Assembly (NCBI GenBank): GCA_021325255.1 | Contig: JAJPHP010000048.1 | Location: 1 to 64,000, forward strand | From: Nitrososphaerota archaeon | Lineage (GTDB): Archaea > Thermoproteota > Nitrososphaeria > Nitrososphaerales > CADDZS01 | Reading direction: 5' to 3' | Length of the DNA stretch: 64,000 bases | Shown here: positions 44,250 through 52,628 of the stretch, one piece after another | How positions within the stretch are numbered: position 1 is the stretch's first letter | Layout: each line of letters opens with the position of its first letter | The notes under the pieces: model-generated | Seen by the model: only the letters and a program-made list of their open reading frames with translations | Databases searched by the model: none | Told to the model about the DNA's origin: nothing | Position numbers and translations under genes: made by a program

Positions 44250-44759
44250 TTGAACCAAGCAAAAGTCCAAGGAGACTCCAAAGGCAAAGAAAGACTCATG
44301 CTTGTCGATAGTAAATCTGGTAAGAGAAGGAAAGTCGGGGTGCTCATCTCGAGCGGAGTCCTCGCAATAATCGGCGGCGCCCTCATTATCACTAGCGGTT
44401 ATCGAACGCAGGGCTTTCTCTTGACCACGCTGGATTTTGCAAATCAGCACTTTGGATCACGTCTCCCTCCTCTGCTTGAGATTCTGACCAGTACTTCGAT
44501 AGCCATCTTCGCGATCGTCATCGCGCTCGGCGGATTGCTTGTGGTTCTCGGCGGAATAGTCATCATGGCGAGCCACACGTCCACTGGGCGATTACTCATC
44601 GCACTTGGCGGAGGAGTGGGTTTTATTGGAATCGCAATATCAATAGGGCTGGAAATAGTTACCACTCGAGGTTTCTATTCTATCATTTCGCACTATGATT
44701 ACTGGGTAGGAGTAGTTGTTGCTAGTGTCGCAAGATACCTAGCTAAGAAAGCGAGTTAG
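44250..44759 (+). CDS. Small multispanning membrane protein
   Basis: No family is recognised. The 169-residue chain has a basic N-terminus (SGKRRKVG) and about four hydrophobic segments (near 29-48, 78-105, 114-135 and 148-160). The start given is TTG 44250; an in-frame ATG at 44298 after SKGKERL is an alternative that still leaves all membrane segments. It stands alone between PCD and element B. Confidence 0.5.
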   Translation: MNQAKVQGDSKGKERLMLVDSKSGKRRKVGVLISSGVLAIIGGALIITSGYRTQGFLLTTLDFANQHFGSRLPPLLEILTSTSIAIFAIVIALGGLLVVLGGIVIMASHTSTGRLLIALGGGVGFIGIAISIGLEIVTTRGFYSIISHYDYWVGVVVASVARYLAKKAS

Positions 44760-44989
44760 TCCCACTCTCAGTCACTCTTTCTGTCAGTTTCACGAACGAC
44801 GCCAAAGTAGGAGAGTTACATTTAGGCAACCCGCCCGCGTGCGACGGCTACGACTATCGAGAATATATAAAGCAAAGATCTACTTCCTTCGCCGAAGGGC
44901 AGAGCCTAGATCGTCAATGTCTGCCCTAATTACTACTTGCTGCACGGCAATAGTCCCGAGAATCTCATGAATGGTTCGCGCCGTTTCCC
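44760..44989. other. Region downstream of element B, possible small RNA
   Basis: On the minus strand this follows the element B promoter. It contains GGGCAGA (44897-44903) pairing with TCTGCCC (44919-44925), and CCTTC-GCC-GAAGG next to it. A rightward TATA box (ATATATAAAG, near 44863-44872) points toward the same hairpin from the other side, so both strands may be transcribed. No protein gene is seen. Confidence 0.35.
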
Positions 44990-45066
44990 GCTTTAAATAC
45001 CATAATAGCACCGTTACGTACCCCCTCTAGGGGGGTACCCCATTGAATTCTCGACAATTGTCGAGA
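44990..45066 (-). promoter_or_regulatory. Element B: inverted near-copy of element A
   Basis: Read on the minus strand it begins with the same 18-bp palindrome (45049-45066), a different 7-base spacer, GGGGTACCCCCC-TAGA-GGGGGTAC and the same block ending in TATTTAAAG. It differs from element A in the spacer and one G. Transcription would start leftward near 44969. The next gene on that strand is PCD, about 850 bases away beyond an oppositely oriented gene, so a non-coding transcript is more likely. Confidence 0.75.
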
Positions 45067-45369
45067 AATCCAAAAGTGATTAGAGTGGAATATCCTCCTC
45101 TGAATCATGGAGTTGCTGAGAGTGAAAGATCATGCAAGCCATAAAAGTCGGCCCGCAACTAGGGCATAAACATTAAGAAAGAAGCTGTTTTTGCTGATAA
45201 GAGCCGCGAAGAGAGTATTCCTGTTTGTCGGCCCTGACTTGCTTGCATCTTGGATTAGCCCATTCGCTACGATTTAGGCGTATGGATTTCGGCTGAAGGT
45301 GGCTGGATGGACTCTTTGAATCTAGATATTGTCATAAGTGAGAGACAATGCGCTAGCTTCTCCAATGCT
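45067..45369. other. Intergenic region
   Basis: It lies between element B and the stop codon of the winged-helix gene. No supported gene or repeat is seen. Confidence 0.3.
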
Positions 45370-45846
45370 TCACTCCGATTCGTCAGTTCCTGGGGAACCT
45401 TCGCCAGCATCACTTTGAGCCGTGGTGAATTGTGCAGGCTGAGACGATGGCGGCCTTTTTTGAATATATGCGTAGTTTCTGGGATACCCTTGCCTCGTGA
45501 GGACATTTTCTCTAACAAGGTCGGTCAAAGCATGCGAGACCGCAGTTCTATCGTAGTGGTAACCCATCCTCGCAATTTCCTCGTGAACATCTGATAGCGA
45601 CCTGGCCTCAGCAAACCACTGGTTCTGCCAGAGCTCAAAAATAAGTCCCCTGCATGTTTTGTTCTCGGTCGATTCGCCAGCAATTTGCGAAGGGCCTGTC
45701 AATGGCAATTGCGCAGGTGACTTGCTCTCCAAGGATGAGAGCACGCTTTCAATTGCCTGCTTCAACTGGCTCTCGGTGCAGGTAATCTCGACCTCCCAAC
45801 CTGCCTTCTTCAGCTTGACGGTTATGAGTCTCGGAGTTTCTTCCAT
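45370..45846 (-). CDS. Winged-helix protein divergent from nurA-herA
   Basis: The 158-residue protein is not in a family I can name. Residues 1-40 form a mixed region (LITVKLKKAGWEVEI). A winged-helix-like segment lies at about 65-130 (LIFELWQNQWFAEARSLSDVHEEIARM, then TAVSHALTDLVRENVLTRQG and YAYIQKRP). The C-terminus is Ser/Gly/Glu-rich. A TATA box near 45865-45872 predicts a leaderless message from ATG 45846. It shares an intergenic region with nurA that carries two related palindromes, so it may regulate itself and nurA-herA. Confidence 0.65.
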   Translation of the reverse strand: MEETPRLITVKLKKAGWEVEITCTESQLKQAIESVLSSLESKSPAQLPLTGPSQIAGESTENKTCRGLIFELWQNQWFAEARSLSDVHEEIARMGYHYDRTAVSHALTDLVRENVLTRQGYPRNYAYIQKRPPSSQPAQFTTAQSDAGEGSPGTDESE

Positions 45847-45875
45847 CGCAAATCAATTGCTCAACAATATAATGT

Positions 45876-45931
45876 GCATCTTGCGCAATACTTAAAACAA
45901 TAGCCTTTGTATACGCATCTTGCGCAAGATG
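45876..45931. promoter_or_regulatory. Paired operator-like palindromes between the wHTH gene and nurA
   Basis: CATCTTGCGCAAGATG at 45916-45931 is a perfect 16-bp palindrome overlapping the nurA ATG. GCATCTTGCGCAA at 45876-45888 repeats the left arm and core. The centres are 39 bases apart. The nurA TATA-like box (CTTAAAAC, about 45891-45898) lies between them, and the first copy adjoins the TATA box of the divergent gene, so both promoters could be blocked. Confidence 0.65.
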
Positions 45932-46993
45932 AACAACCAATTAAGTATTATTCCTGCATCCTCGGAATCTCAATTTGAGGAGCGCTCTTTCGACCTAAAT
46001 CTAGCACTTTTTGGCAAGGAGAAGCTTCAATCTAGACTCTCAAGCCTTTCAGGAAAGAAAGTGTTCTTCAGGTCTGACTTTTCTAAAGAGACAATTCCTC
46101 TTCACAGTCCCGCAGATGCCTCTCTTGCGGGAAGCGCGATGCCCTACCAGGTTAAGGAAATTATCAGTTCGTCTCCACGGCACCGATTGGTCGTTGGGGT
46201 TGATTCCTCTTGCGCCCTAATTGGTGAGACTGACGAGGGTGCGATTTACGCAGGGAGGGTCGCAGTAGTATATGCTAGTCGATCAAAGGTTATCAAATAT
46301 TGCAGAGCAGGCCCCATAATATTCTACCTTGACCCTACTACGATTCGCGCGGAGTTAGGACCTGAGGCTTACGGCAAGGTAGCCCGTCTAATCCTACATG
46401 ATAGAACACTTGCTGAAAGATTCATACGTACGCAACTCGAGCGAAGCGCGCAACTCGAAGCGAGCAAGATATGCTCTGATTCGCTCATACTTGTCGATGG
46501 TTCGTTGAGGTCCTCCATCCTTGAGCCCAAGAGCCACGACCTGAAGCAGCTCGAACGCACTTCCGAGGAGAACTTTAACCAGCTTGTTGGAATATCCAAG
46601 GCCTCCAGCGTTAAGTTTCTGGCAAAGACTGCGACGACGCTCCAATCACTGAGGAAGGGGGGCGTTTTCATCGATGTCACGGAGTCTGTCCGTGCTTTGA
46701 TTCCATCGATACAGTGCAGGGTGCTTCTTGCAAAATTCAACCAAAATTCTCAGGTTTTTCGCGTAGACTTTTCGTACCAGAATGCAGAGGACGAGTCGCA
46801 GGTTCTTTGCGACCTCAAATTCAATGATATCATGTTTAGGGGGTATCCAGAAACGCTTAGGCTTGCGCATCATCTCTCAGTTTTCGATGCTTCGACGGTT
46901 TCTTCTGTCAGGAGTTACCTTTCATCGAAATGCGGAATCATCCACGTTCCATCGGACGACCTCAGGGCGACTATTCTCGGGCGCCTAGTATGA
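45929..46993 (+). CDS. nurA: NurA 5'-3' nuclease
   Basis: NurA works with the HerA translocase to resect DNA ends in archaeal recombination. The chain of about 354 residues has the NurA-domain Asp in LVVGVDSSCALIG (about 92) and the second acidic motif in SLILVDGSL (about 190). The ATG at 45929 is chosen; a TTG three codons earlier is possible. The stop overlaps the herA start (ATGA), so the two are translationally coupled. Mre11 and Rad50, often adjacent in other archaea, are not in the window. Confidence 0.88.
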   Translation: MNNQLSIIPASSESQFEERSFDLNLALFGKEKLQSRLSSLSGKKVFFRSDFSKETIPLHSPADASLAGSAMPYQVKEIISSSPRHRLVVGVDSSCALIGETDEGAIYAGRVAVVYASRSKVIKYCRAGPIIFYLDPTTIRAELGPEAYGKVARLILHDRTLAERFIRTQLERSAQLEASKICSDSLILVDGSLRSSILEPKSHDLKQLERTSEENFNQLVGISKASSVKFLAKTATTLQSLRKGGVFIDVTESVRALIPSIQCRVLLAKFNQNSQVFRVDFSYQNAEDESQVLCDLKFNDIMFRGYPETLRLAHHLSVFDASTVSSVRSYLSSKCGIIHVPSDDLRATILGRLV

Positions 46994-48543
46994 TGATGAC
47001 AAGAGTTCAGAGAGTTACTTCGAACTGGGGGCATGAGACTCAAAATTTGAGAATTCTCGAGAAGCAGGGTGATGAGATATCGATAGTCGCGCTGCCGAGC
47101 GAATCGATCTTCCAAGGCGATTACCTTGAGATTCTTGACGAGTCCAAGGCAGGTTCGGTAATAGTTCAGGTCTACGACGAATCCTACATTCCCAGCCAAT
47201 CGCTGACCGAGGACATCATCAGGGATCAAATCATAGAGGCCAGTGCCAATGGAACGGAGCTCGACCCTTACGAGATCTCCGGAGTGTCCCAGATGATAAA
47301 GGACATGAGGCTGCTAAAGTGTAAGGTCAGGGGGAGCATACAGAATGGCTTGATGATCCCTAACGTATCTTGGCTCCCTTCAAGGTCAAAATCCAGAGTG
47401 AGGAAGATCTCACAGTCTAGGCTGCTCGACCTGTCAGGACAGATTGGCACAGCGAAAATTCAGATCGGCACGACCAAAGATGGCGAGTCATTTTCGGTAC
47501 TCGGCGAATCTCTCGACGGAAACCTTTCGATCATAACAGGGAAGAAGGAATCGGGCAAGTCTCATCTCTCAAAGATACTCGTGAGTTCGCTAGTCAGCGC
47601 TGGTGCTGTCGTGATAATTTTTGATCTCAACAACGAGTACGAAGGACTGGCACTGAACCGGGACGGGGCAAAGAATCAGCTTTCCGAGAAGGTGAAGGTT
47701 CTGGAGCCGGGTCGGAACCTGAAATTCTCTCTTGATTATTTGGGTGAGTATAGCCTGATTTCCCTCATGCAGCACGTGCTCGACGCACCCGGTGCTTCGC
47801 TGAGGGAGTTCATCAGAATCATAAACAGCCTGGAACAGTCGGGCAAGCTGAACCTCACCACGTTGGGCGAGACGATCCAGAATTGGCGCTGCAACGAACT
47901 CGTCAAGGATGCCCTGCACGCGAGATACCAGACGATGAGGAGCTCTGGAATTTTTGCAGAGGACTCTCAGGAGGGCATTCGGGTCGATTCGATGATGCGT
48001 TCGCTGCTGCCAGGCGGTGGCGCCCTAATAATTTCGCTAAAGAGATCATCTTCTCTTTCGAAAAGGATGCTCGTCGAGATTGTCTTGAGCAAACTTGTTC
48101 AGCTTCTTGAAAGGGAGACAATCCCTCCTGTCTTTCTCTTTGCTGAGGAGGCTCATTTGTATCTGCGGGAGACGTATTGGGACGACATTGTTACAAGGAT
48201 GAGGCACTTTGGAATTTTCACTACTCTAATCACAAATCAACCTGACGCGATAAACTCTGGCATATACAGGCAAGCGGACAACATCTTCCTATTCAACTTT
48301 ACAAATGAGGCTGATCTGGACATGATTGCCAAGGCTTCTACTGCTGATTCGCAGACAATACGATCTATAGTGCGAACTCTTCCAAGAAGACACTGCTTGA
48401 TCCTGGGAAAGGTTGTTGCGGATCTGCCCATGCTCGTCAAGGTCGGCGAGACAAAATTCATGACCCTGGGTCAGACCAAGAGATTCTTCAATAGAAATGG
48501 CTCGGACAGAAAGGTAGCTCTCATTGCGCCTGGCGCCGTTTAA
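46990..48543 (+). CDS. herA: HerA DNA translocase/helicase
   Basis: This hexameric FtsK/HerA-type ATPase feeds DNA to NurA. The chain of about 517 residues has an N-terminal HAS-barrel region, Walker A GKKESGKS (about 184-191), LNNEYEGL after the first strand, and Walker B in VFLFAEEAHLYL (about 380). The C-terminal part has LITNQPDAINSGIYRQADNIFLF, typical of the family. The frame is open further upstream, but ATG 46990 overlaps the nurA stop and starts at the family position. Confidence 0.9.
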   Translation: MMMTRVQRVTSNWGHETQNLRILEKQGDEISIVALPSESIFQGDYLEILDESKAGSVIVQVYDESYIPSQSLTEDIIRDQIIEASANGTELDPYEISGVSQMIKDMRLLKCKVRGSIQNGLMIPNVSWLPSRSKSRVRKISQSRLLDLSGQIGTAKIQIGTTKDGESFSVLGESLDGNLSIITGKKESGKSHLSKILVSSLVSAGAVVIIFDLNNEYEGLALNRDGAKNQLSEKVKVLEPGRNLKFSLDYLGEYSLISLMQHVLDAPGASLREFIRIINSLEQSGKLNLTTLGETIQNWRCNELVKDALHARYQTMRSSGIFAEDSQEGIRVDSMMRSLLPGGGALIISLKRSSSLSKRMLVEIVLSKLVQLLERETIPPVFLFAEEAHLYLRETYWDDIVTRMRHFGIFTTLITNQPDAINSGIYRQADNIFLFNFTNEADLDMIAKASTADSQTIRSIVRTLPRRHCLILGKVVADLPMLVKVGETKFMTLGQTKRFFNRNGSDRKVALIAPGAV

Positions 48544-48626
48544 TACAAGTAAATAAGTCAGCGCTGTCTCTCCATTTCTTTTCAATAAGTGTGCGTAATA
48601 GCCCGAACTACTTTCCTTAAGAAGGA

Positions 48627-48645
48627 CTTAAATCGACACTTGTCG
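48627..48645 (+). promoter_or_regulatory. TATA box and palindrome at the XRE-type regulator gene
   Basis: CTTAAAT (48627-48633) is 28 bases from ATG 48658, giving a leaderless transcript. It is followed directly by CGACACTTGTCG (48634-48645), which matches the palindrome core of elements A and B at 11 of 12 positions. This location suits autorepression. Confidence 0.5.
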
Positions 48646-48657
48646 TAGGTTTTCGGC

Positions 48658-49350
48658 ATGAGCCAGGAGTACGTCGAGTTCGCCTCGCAGATTGCAGGTG
48701 AGGTTGTAATAAGTGATAACCCTGGCGACACGATGCGCAAGTGGCGAGAGCGCATCGCGGTAAAACAGGCGCTTCTTGCACGTGAAATGGGACTCTCGCC
48801 ATCCGTCCTTAGCGACTATGAGAGCGGAAGGCGTGCTTCACCTGGAGTGGGTTTCATAAAAAAATACGTGTATGCTCTAGTCAAGCTCGACCAAAACCAG
48901 CACAAGCTTCTCCAGCGTGAAGTTGAGCCCAAGGACAAATCGGCGATTTTGGCGATTGGAGAGTTCAAAGAGCCGGTCCTGGCGAAGACTCTTCTTGAGC
49001 TTGTGGGCGGCACTGTTGTTACAGGAGCTGACAGGCTGAACACTGAAATCTACGGTTATACCGTTCTCGATTCGATCAAAACGATATACGCGCTTTCGGG
49101 ATTTGACTTTTACAAGATCTACGGGGCTACCACAGAGAGGCTGCTTGTCTTCACCAAAGTGGGAATGGGGCGCTCCCCGATGGTGGCGATTCGCGTTGTA
49201 CACCTGAAGCCCCGCATGGTCATACTCCACGGCCCGAAGGAGATTGATCGGGTGGGTGTAGCCCTCGCGGAGAAGGAACGAATTATTCTTTCTCTTGCAG
49301 GTCCCAAGAGCGAAGAGCAGATCATCCAGGACCTGAAAAGCATCTGCTGA
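48658..49350 (+). CDS. XRE-family archaeal transcriptional regulator
   Basis: The 230-residue protein has a Cro/CI helix-turn-helix at about 25-75 (MRKWRERIAVKQALLAREMGL, SPSVLSDYESGRR) and a C-terminal domain with TEIYGYTVLDSIKTIYALSGFDFYKIYG and VFTKVGMGRSPMVAIRVV. This layout matches a conserved archaeal regulator family (COG1709 from recall) with no known ligand. Leaderless start at ATG 48658. The palindrome in its promoter resembles that of elements A and B, making it a candidate regulator of those. Confidence 0.82.
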   Translation: MSQEYVEFASQIAGEVVISDNPGDTMRKWRERIAVKQALLAREMGLSPSVLSDYESGRRASPGVGFIKKYVYALVKLDQNQHKLLQREVEPKDKSAILAIGEFKEPVLAKTLLELVGGTVVTGADRLNTEIYGYTVLDSIKTIYALSGFDFYKIYGATTERLLVFTKVGMGRSPMVAIRVVHLKPRMVILHGPKEIDRVGVALAEKERIILSLAGPKSEEQIIQDLKSIC

Positions 49351-49847
49351 CGGAAAGCGAACACAGGAGAGAATAGGATCGCATAGGAAAATTTGTCATT
49401 CTTCCTGGGAACCTGAAAAGAAGATAGCGAGAAATACGTCGCCTTAGGAGAGTCGAAACTAGTACACGTCACAATAGGCAATAGATTAGTCGCATCATCG
49501 ACTCTGAAACTTTGGACTGACTGATTCCACCTTTCTTTCTTCAATTCCTTTTCCAAAAGTCATCTAGCAAAAAGGTCAAGGACAAATTCTGGAAACTTTT
49601 CCCTCATAACAGTTTGACGGAGAAAAATCAAGAGTGACTAAGGCACGAATTAGGTGAGAAGACGAGAAAGAGAGCGCAGTGGAAAATACATGAAAATGAT
49701 GCGTGCGAACAGACGATGAAAACACTCAATTACAGCAAGAAAATAGAGATTTTCTGCACCTGGCTCTGGGATCTTTCGAAAGGTCCCTGAGCGCGACGAA
49801 CCAAGCGTATAGTTAGGATAAATGATCGCGGAGATCAAAGGGTTACA
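49351..49847. other. Intergenic region
   Basis: A pyrimidine-rich stretch (49531-49554) may terminate the regulator transcript. GAGTCGA and TCGACTC (about 49450 and 49497) can form a 7-base stem over a 40-base loop. A TATA-like box (ATAAAT, 49818-49823) is about 27 bases from the DUF92 ATG. No gene is seen. Confidence 0.4.
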
Positions 49848-50672
49848 ATGCTGATCTCGCCACTCGTGCTTCTCGCGGGCCTTGTGTTCATAATTGCCCT
49901 CGCTATGCTCGCAATCAAGGCGCGTGCGATCGACACATCGGGTGGGCTTGCTGGAATTGCAATAACGTTCGTCACTTTCGTCGCAGGCGGACCCAGTTGG
50001 CTCGTGATAGTCGTTGTTTTCTTCGTGGGTTCTTCGATTCTGACGCGCTTTCGGTATGATTACAAAGTAAAACTCGGGTCTGCCCAGGAAAAGGGTGGTA
50101 CGCGATCGTGGCCAAACACAGTGGCAAACGGAGGAGTCGCAGCCCTATTGGCCGTCGCCGAGGTTGCTTCACATCGGGACATATTTGTTATAGGCTTTCT
50201 GACCTCTGTCGCAGCGGCACTGGCAGATACTGTGGCAACGGAAGTGGGACTGCTCAGCAGATCAAAGCCCCGGTTGATTACTGATATCCGGAGATTCGTT
50301 GCCGCAGGTACTTCGGGCGGGGTGTCTTCGCTTGGAGAGGGCGCATCTATTGCTTCAGCTTTCGTGATCGTAGGCCTTGGAGGATTGCTTTCCATAATTG
50401 GAGGATCTTCCGGAATCCCCATTGTTCCGGCTGCCGTATCCATCGTTGTTGGAGCCATCGCAGGTACAACGTTTGACAGTCTTCTAGGTGCAACGATAGA
50501 GGCCACGAGAAAATGCGTTGTCTGCGCCGCATATACGCAGTCAGCCTATCACCACGATAGGGAGACGGTTCTCATTAAGGGCTCCAAGTATGTGGACAAC
50601 AACATGGTAAACGTTCTTGGGATAATTGGGGGAGTTGTTGTGGGAGTGCTTCTCTACGTCTTGCTTCGATAA
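49848..50672 (+). CDS. DUF92 integral membrane protein (VTE6-like)
   Basis: This 274-residue membrane protein has about seven hydrophobic segments and the DUF92/TIGR00297 motifs: IDTSGGLAGIAITF, SSILTRFRYDYKVK, GGTRSWPNTVANGG, ALADTVATEVGLLS, and GTFDSLLGATIEATRKC in the second half. The plant homologue VTE6 is a phytyl-phosphate kinase, so archaeal members may phosphorylate prenyl phosphates; this is inference. It has a leaderless-type start and converges with glyS at five bases, close to the mevalonate genes. Confidence 0.85.
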   Translation: MLISPLVLLAGLVFIIALAMLAIKARAIDTSGGLAGIAITFVTFVAGGPSWLVIVVVFFVGSSILTRFRYDYKVKLGSAQEKGGTRSWPNTVANGGVAALLAVAEVASHRDIFVIGFLTSVAAALADTVATEVGLLSRSKPRLITDIRRFVAAGTSGGVSSLGEGASIASAFVIVGLGGLLSIIGGSSGIPIVPAAVSIVVGAIAGTTFDSLLGATIEATRKCVVCAAYTQSAYHHDRETVLIKGSKYVDNNMVNVLGIIGGVVVGVLLYVLLR

Positions 50673-50677
50673 AGCAG

Positions 50678-52213
50678 TTAGGCATCTCTGAGCGAGTTCA
50701 AGATTCCCGGAAGTTCAGATATTTTTAATCTCTTCTGCATCATCGAATCCCTCTCCCTGAGCGTCACGGTATCGTCCTCGAGGGTCTGGTGATCGACAGT
50801 GATACAGTAGGGCGTTCCGATCTCGTCCATCCTCCTATAGCGCCTTCCTATCGCACCTGAGTCATCGTAGAAGCTTGCGAAATCCTCCTTCTTTAGTCTC
50901 TCAAAAATTGCCCTCGCTTTGTTCTCAAACTCCGGCTTGGAAATCAAAGGGAAGACGGCGGCCAGGTACGGGGCGACTCGCGGTGAGAGTCTCAATGTGT
51001 CTCTGTTTTGCTCGTGGTAGTAGTATGAATCGAGCAAAGCGAAAACGCTTCTGTCAACGCCTAGACTCAGCTCGATGACGTGGGGAAGTACCTTGCGATC
51101 CTCATCCATAACAGATAGATCTTTCTTGCTCATCCTAGCGTGCCCCGAGAGATCATAGTCCGTCCTATAGTTACACGCGACGAGTTCAAGCCAGCCCAGC
51201 GATGTGTTGACCTCGAAATCGAAAGCGGAAGTGGTGTAGAATGCCCTGTCAGATGGGGAAAGCTCGCGAAACCTCGTGTTTTCTTTCTTGAAGCCCACAG
51301 CTTCGTAGAACTCTTGGAGTAGAGCGAAGTAGTAGGAGATTATCTCCAGCCCTCCAAATGCAGCTACAGCCTCGGATGCGGAGTATTGTTTTGTCTTGGC
51401 CGCCAAATCTTCCGAAGGAGAATACGGCTGCGAGAGCACGTTCATCCTCGTGTCCTTTATCGTGTCAAATTTTGCGGCGTCGAATTTGCTCGCAGGATTG
51501 AAAAAGACCTCCGCTTCCGCCTGCATCAATTCGCGAAGGCGAATCAAGCTCTGTCTCGGTGCGATTTCGTTGCGGAAGCTCTTTCCAACCTGCGCGATTC
51601 CCTTTGGAAGCTTGATTCTCATTGTCTTTGAAAGTCTCGAAAAGTCAACGAAGATGCTCTGTGCGGTCTCGGGGCGAAGGTAAGCATCGACGTCTTCGGC
51701 ACCAACGCCGACCCTGAACATCATGTTGAATTTGGTTGGTCTTCCAAACTCGCCGCCGCACTTTGGGCAACGAAGATGGTTCTTAACGATGAGCTCCTGG
51801 AACTCGTCGGGAGAGAGCCTCTCGTCTATCTGCTGTCCAGTCTTCTCAGAAATGTACTTGTCTGCTCGGACTCGGTGCCCGCACTTTGTACACTGGACGA
51901 GCGGATCGACCAGGCTTGAAAGGTGCCCGGATGCCTCAAAGACAATCTTCGGGAGGATGACCGACCCTTCTATCTCCACCATGTCGTCCTGCTTTACGAT
52001 CCTCTGCCTCCACTGTCTAACAAAGTTGTTCTTCATGAGTAGGCCGACCGGACCGTACTCCCAAAAGCCGGCCGGGGCGTCGTTGTAAATTTCTGCGGAG
52101 GGAAAGAAGAAACCTCTTTCCAGCGCGAGCCTCAAGAGTTCATCGTAATTTGCTTTCCTTTCCTGCGTTACTTCCATTGTGTTAAACGCCTGAAATTCCC
52201 TCAGTCTTTTCAT
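50678..52213 (-). CDS. glyS: Glycyl-tRNA synthetase
   Basis: This class II synthetase of 511 residues charges tRNA-Gly. It has GFFFPSAEIYNDAPAGFWEYGPVG near the start, a CTKCGHRV / CPKCGGEF zinc-like insertion, RPETAQSIFVDF, motif 2 in SFRNEIAPRQSLIRLREL, and the anticodon-binding domain ending YCITVDHQTLEDDTVTLRERD. The frame runs on to 52495, but that part only mirrors the overlapping DUF35 gene. ATG 52213 overlaps the DUF35 stop as ATGA, so it is coupled to the mevalonate operon. Confidence 0.95.
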   Translation of the reverse strand: MKRLREFQAFNTMEVTQERKANYDELLRLALERGFFFPSAEIYNDAPAGFWEYGPVGLLMKNNFVRQWRQRIVKQDDMVEIEGSVILPKIVFEASGHLSSLVDPLVQCTKCGHRVRADKYISEKTGQQIDERLSPDEFQELIVKNHLRCPKCGGEFGRPTKFNMMFRVGVGAEDVDAYLRPETAQSIFVDFSRLSKTMRIKLPKGIAQVGKSFRNEIAPRQSLIRLRELMQAEAEVFFNPASKFDAAKFDTIKDTRMNVLSQPYSPSEDLAAKTKQYSASEAVAAFGGLEIISYYFALLQEFYEAVGFKKENTRFRELSPSDRAFYTTSAFDFEVNTSLGWLELVACNYRTDYDLSGHARMSKKDLSVMDEDRKVLPHVIELSLGVDRSVFALLDSYYYHEQNRDTLRLSPRVAPYLAAVFPLISKPEFENKARAIFERLKKEDFASFYDDSGAIGRRYRRMDEIGTPYCITVDHQTLEDDTVTLRERDSMMQKRLKISELPGILNSLRDA

Positions 52214-52626
52214 TCGTGATGGGTCGTTGAATCCAAGCGCCGTAGCGGACCAAACTTGTACCCGTAGTATATCTGTCCAGATTCGCCGTCGGTTCTTATC
52301 TTCCTGAATACGGCTTGCAAATTTAATCCCTCCTTCAGCGTTTCGTAAGGCATATCGACAATCTGTGCAATTATCTTGGCGCCGTTTTCGAGCCTGATCA
52401 GACCGTAGATCATTGGCTCCTGCTCTTCGAAACCCGCGAGGCTCTCCTTCTGTAAAGTGAAACTCAAGAGCGTTCCAATGTGAGGCATCTCGCAATCCTT
52501 GAGTTCAAGCGACTTGCATTTCCTGCAAACGTTCGCCGGGGGAAAGTATTCCGCCCCACACTTTACGCACTTGTTTCCAAGCATCCGGTAGTATCTATCG
52601 CGCGTGCGCCAGAAAGGAACAGACAA
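52210..52626 (-). CDS. DUF35 zinc-ribbon OB-fold protein of the thiolase/HMG-CoA synthase complex
   Basis: The 138-residue protein has a C4 zinc ribbon (CVKCG at about 20, CRKC at about 34) and an OB-fold (IGTLLSFTLQKES to FRKI). In methanogens a DUF35 protein bridges acetoacetyl-CoA thiolase and HMG-CoA synthase so that acetoacetyl-CoA is channelled. Its position directly after the thiolase and HMGCS genes fits that role. The start is TTG 52626, two bases after the thiolase stop, with a GGTG-containing site upstream. Confidence 0.88.
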   Translation of the reverse strand: MSVPFWRTRDRYYRMLGNKCVKCGAEYFPPANVCRKCKSLELKDCEMPHIGTLLSFTLQKESLAGFEEQEPMIYGLIRLENGAKIIAQIVDMPYETLKEGLNLQAVFRKIRTDGESGQIYYGYKFGPLRRLDSTTHHE

Positions 52627-52628
52627 GG

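Noticed and set aside
18795..45066. Elements A and B as ends of a mobile element
   Set aside because: The interior is the core rpo/str block, and the elements end in a promoter rather than in transposase-type ends.
52214..52495. N-terminal extension of glycyl-tRNA synthetase
   Set aside because: It overlaps the DUF35 gene in another frame and is not seen in the family; ATG 52213 is coupled to the DUF35 stop.
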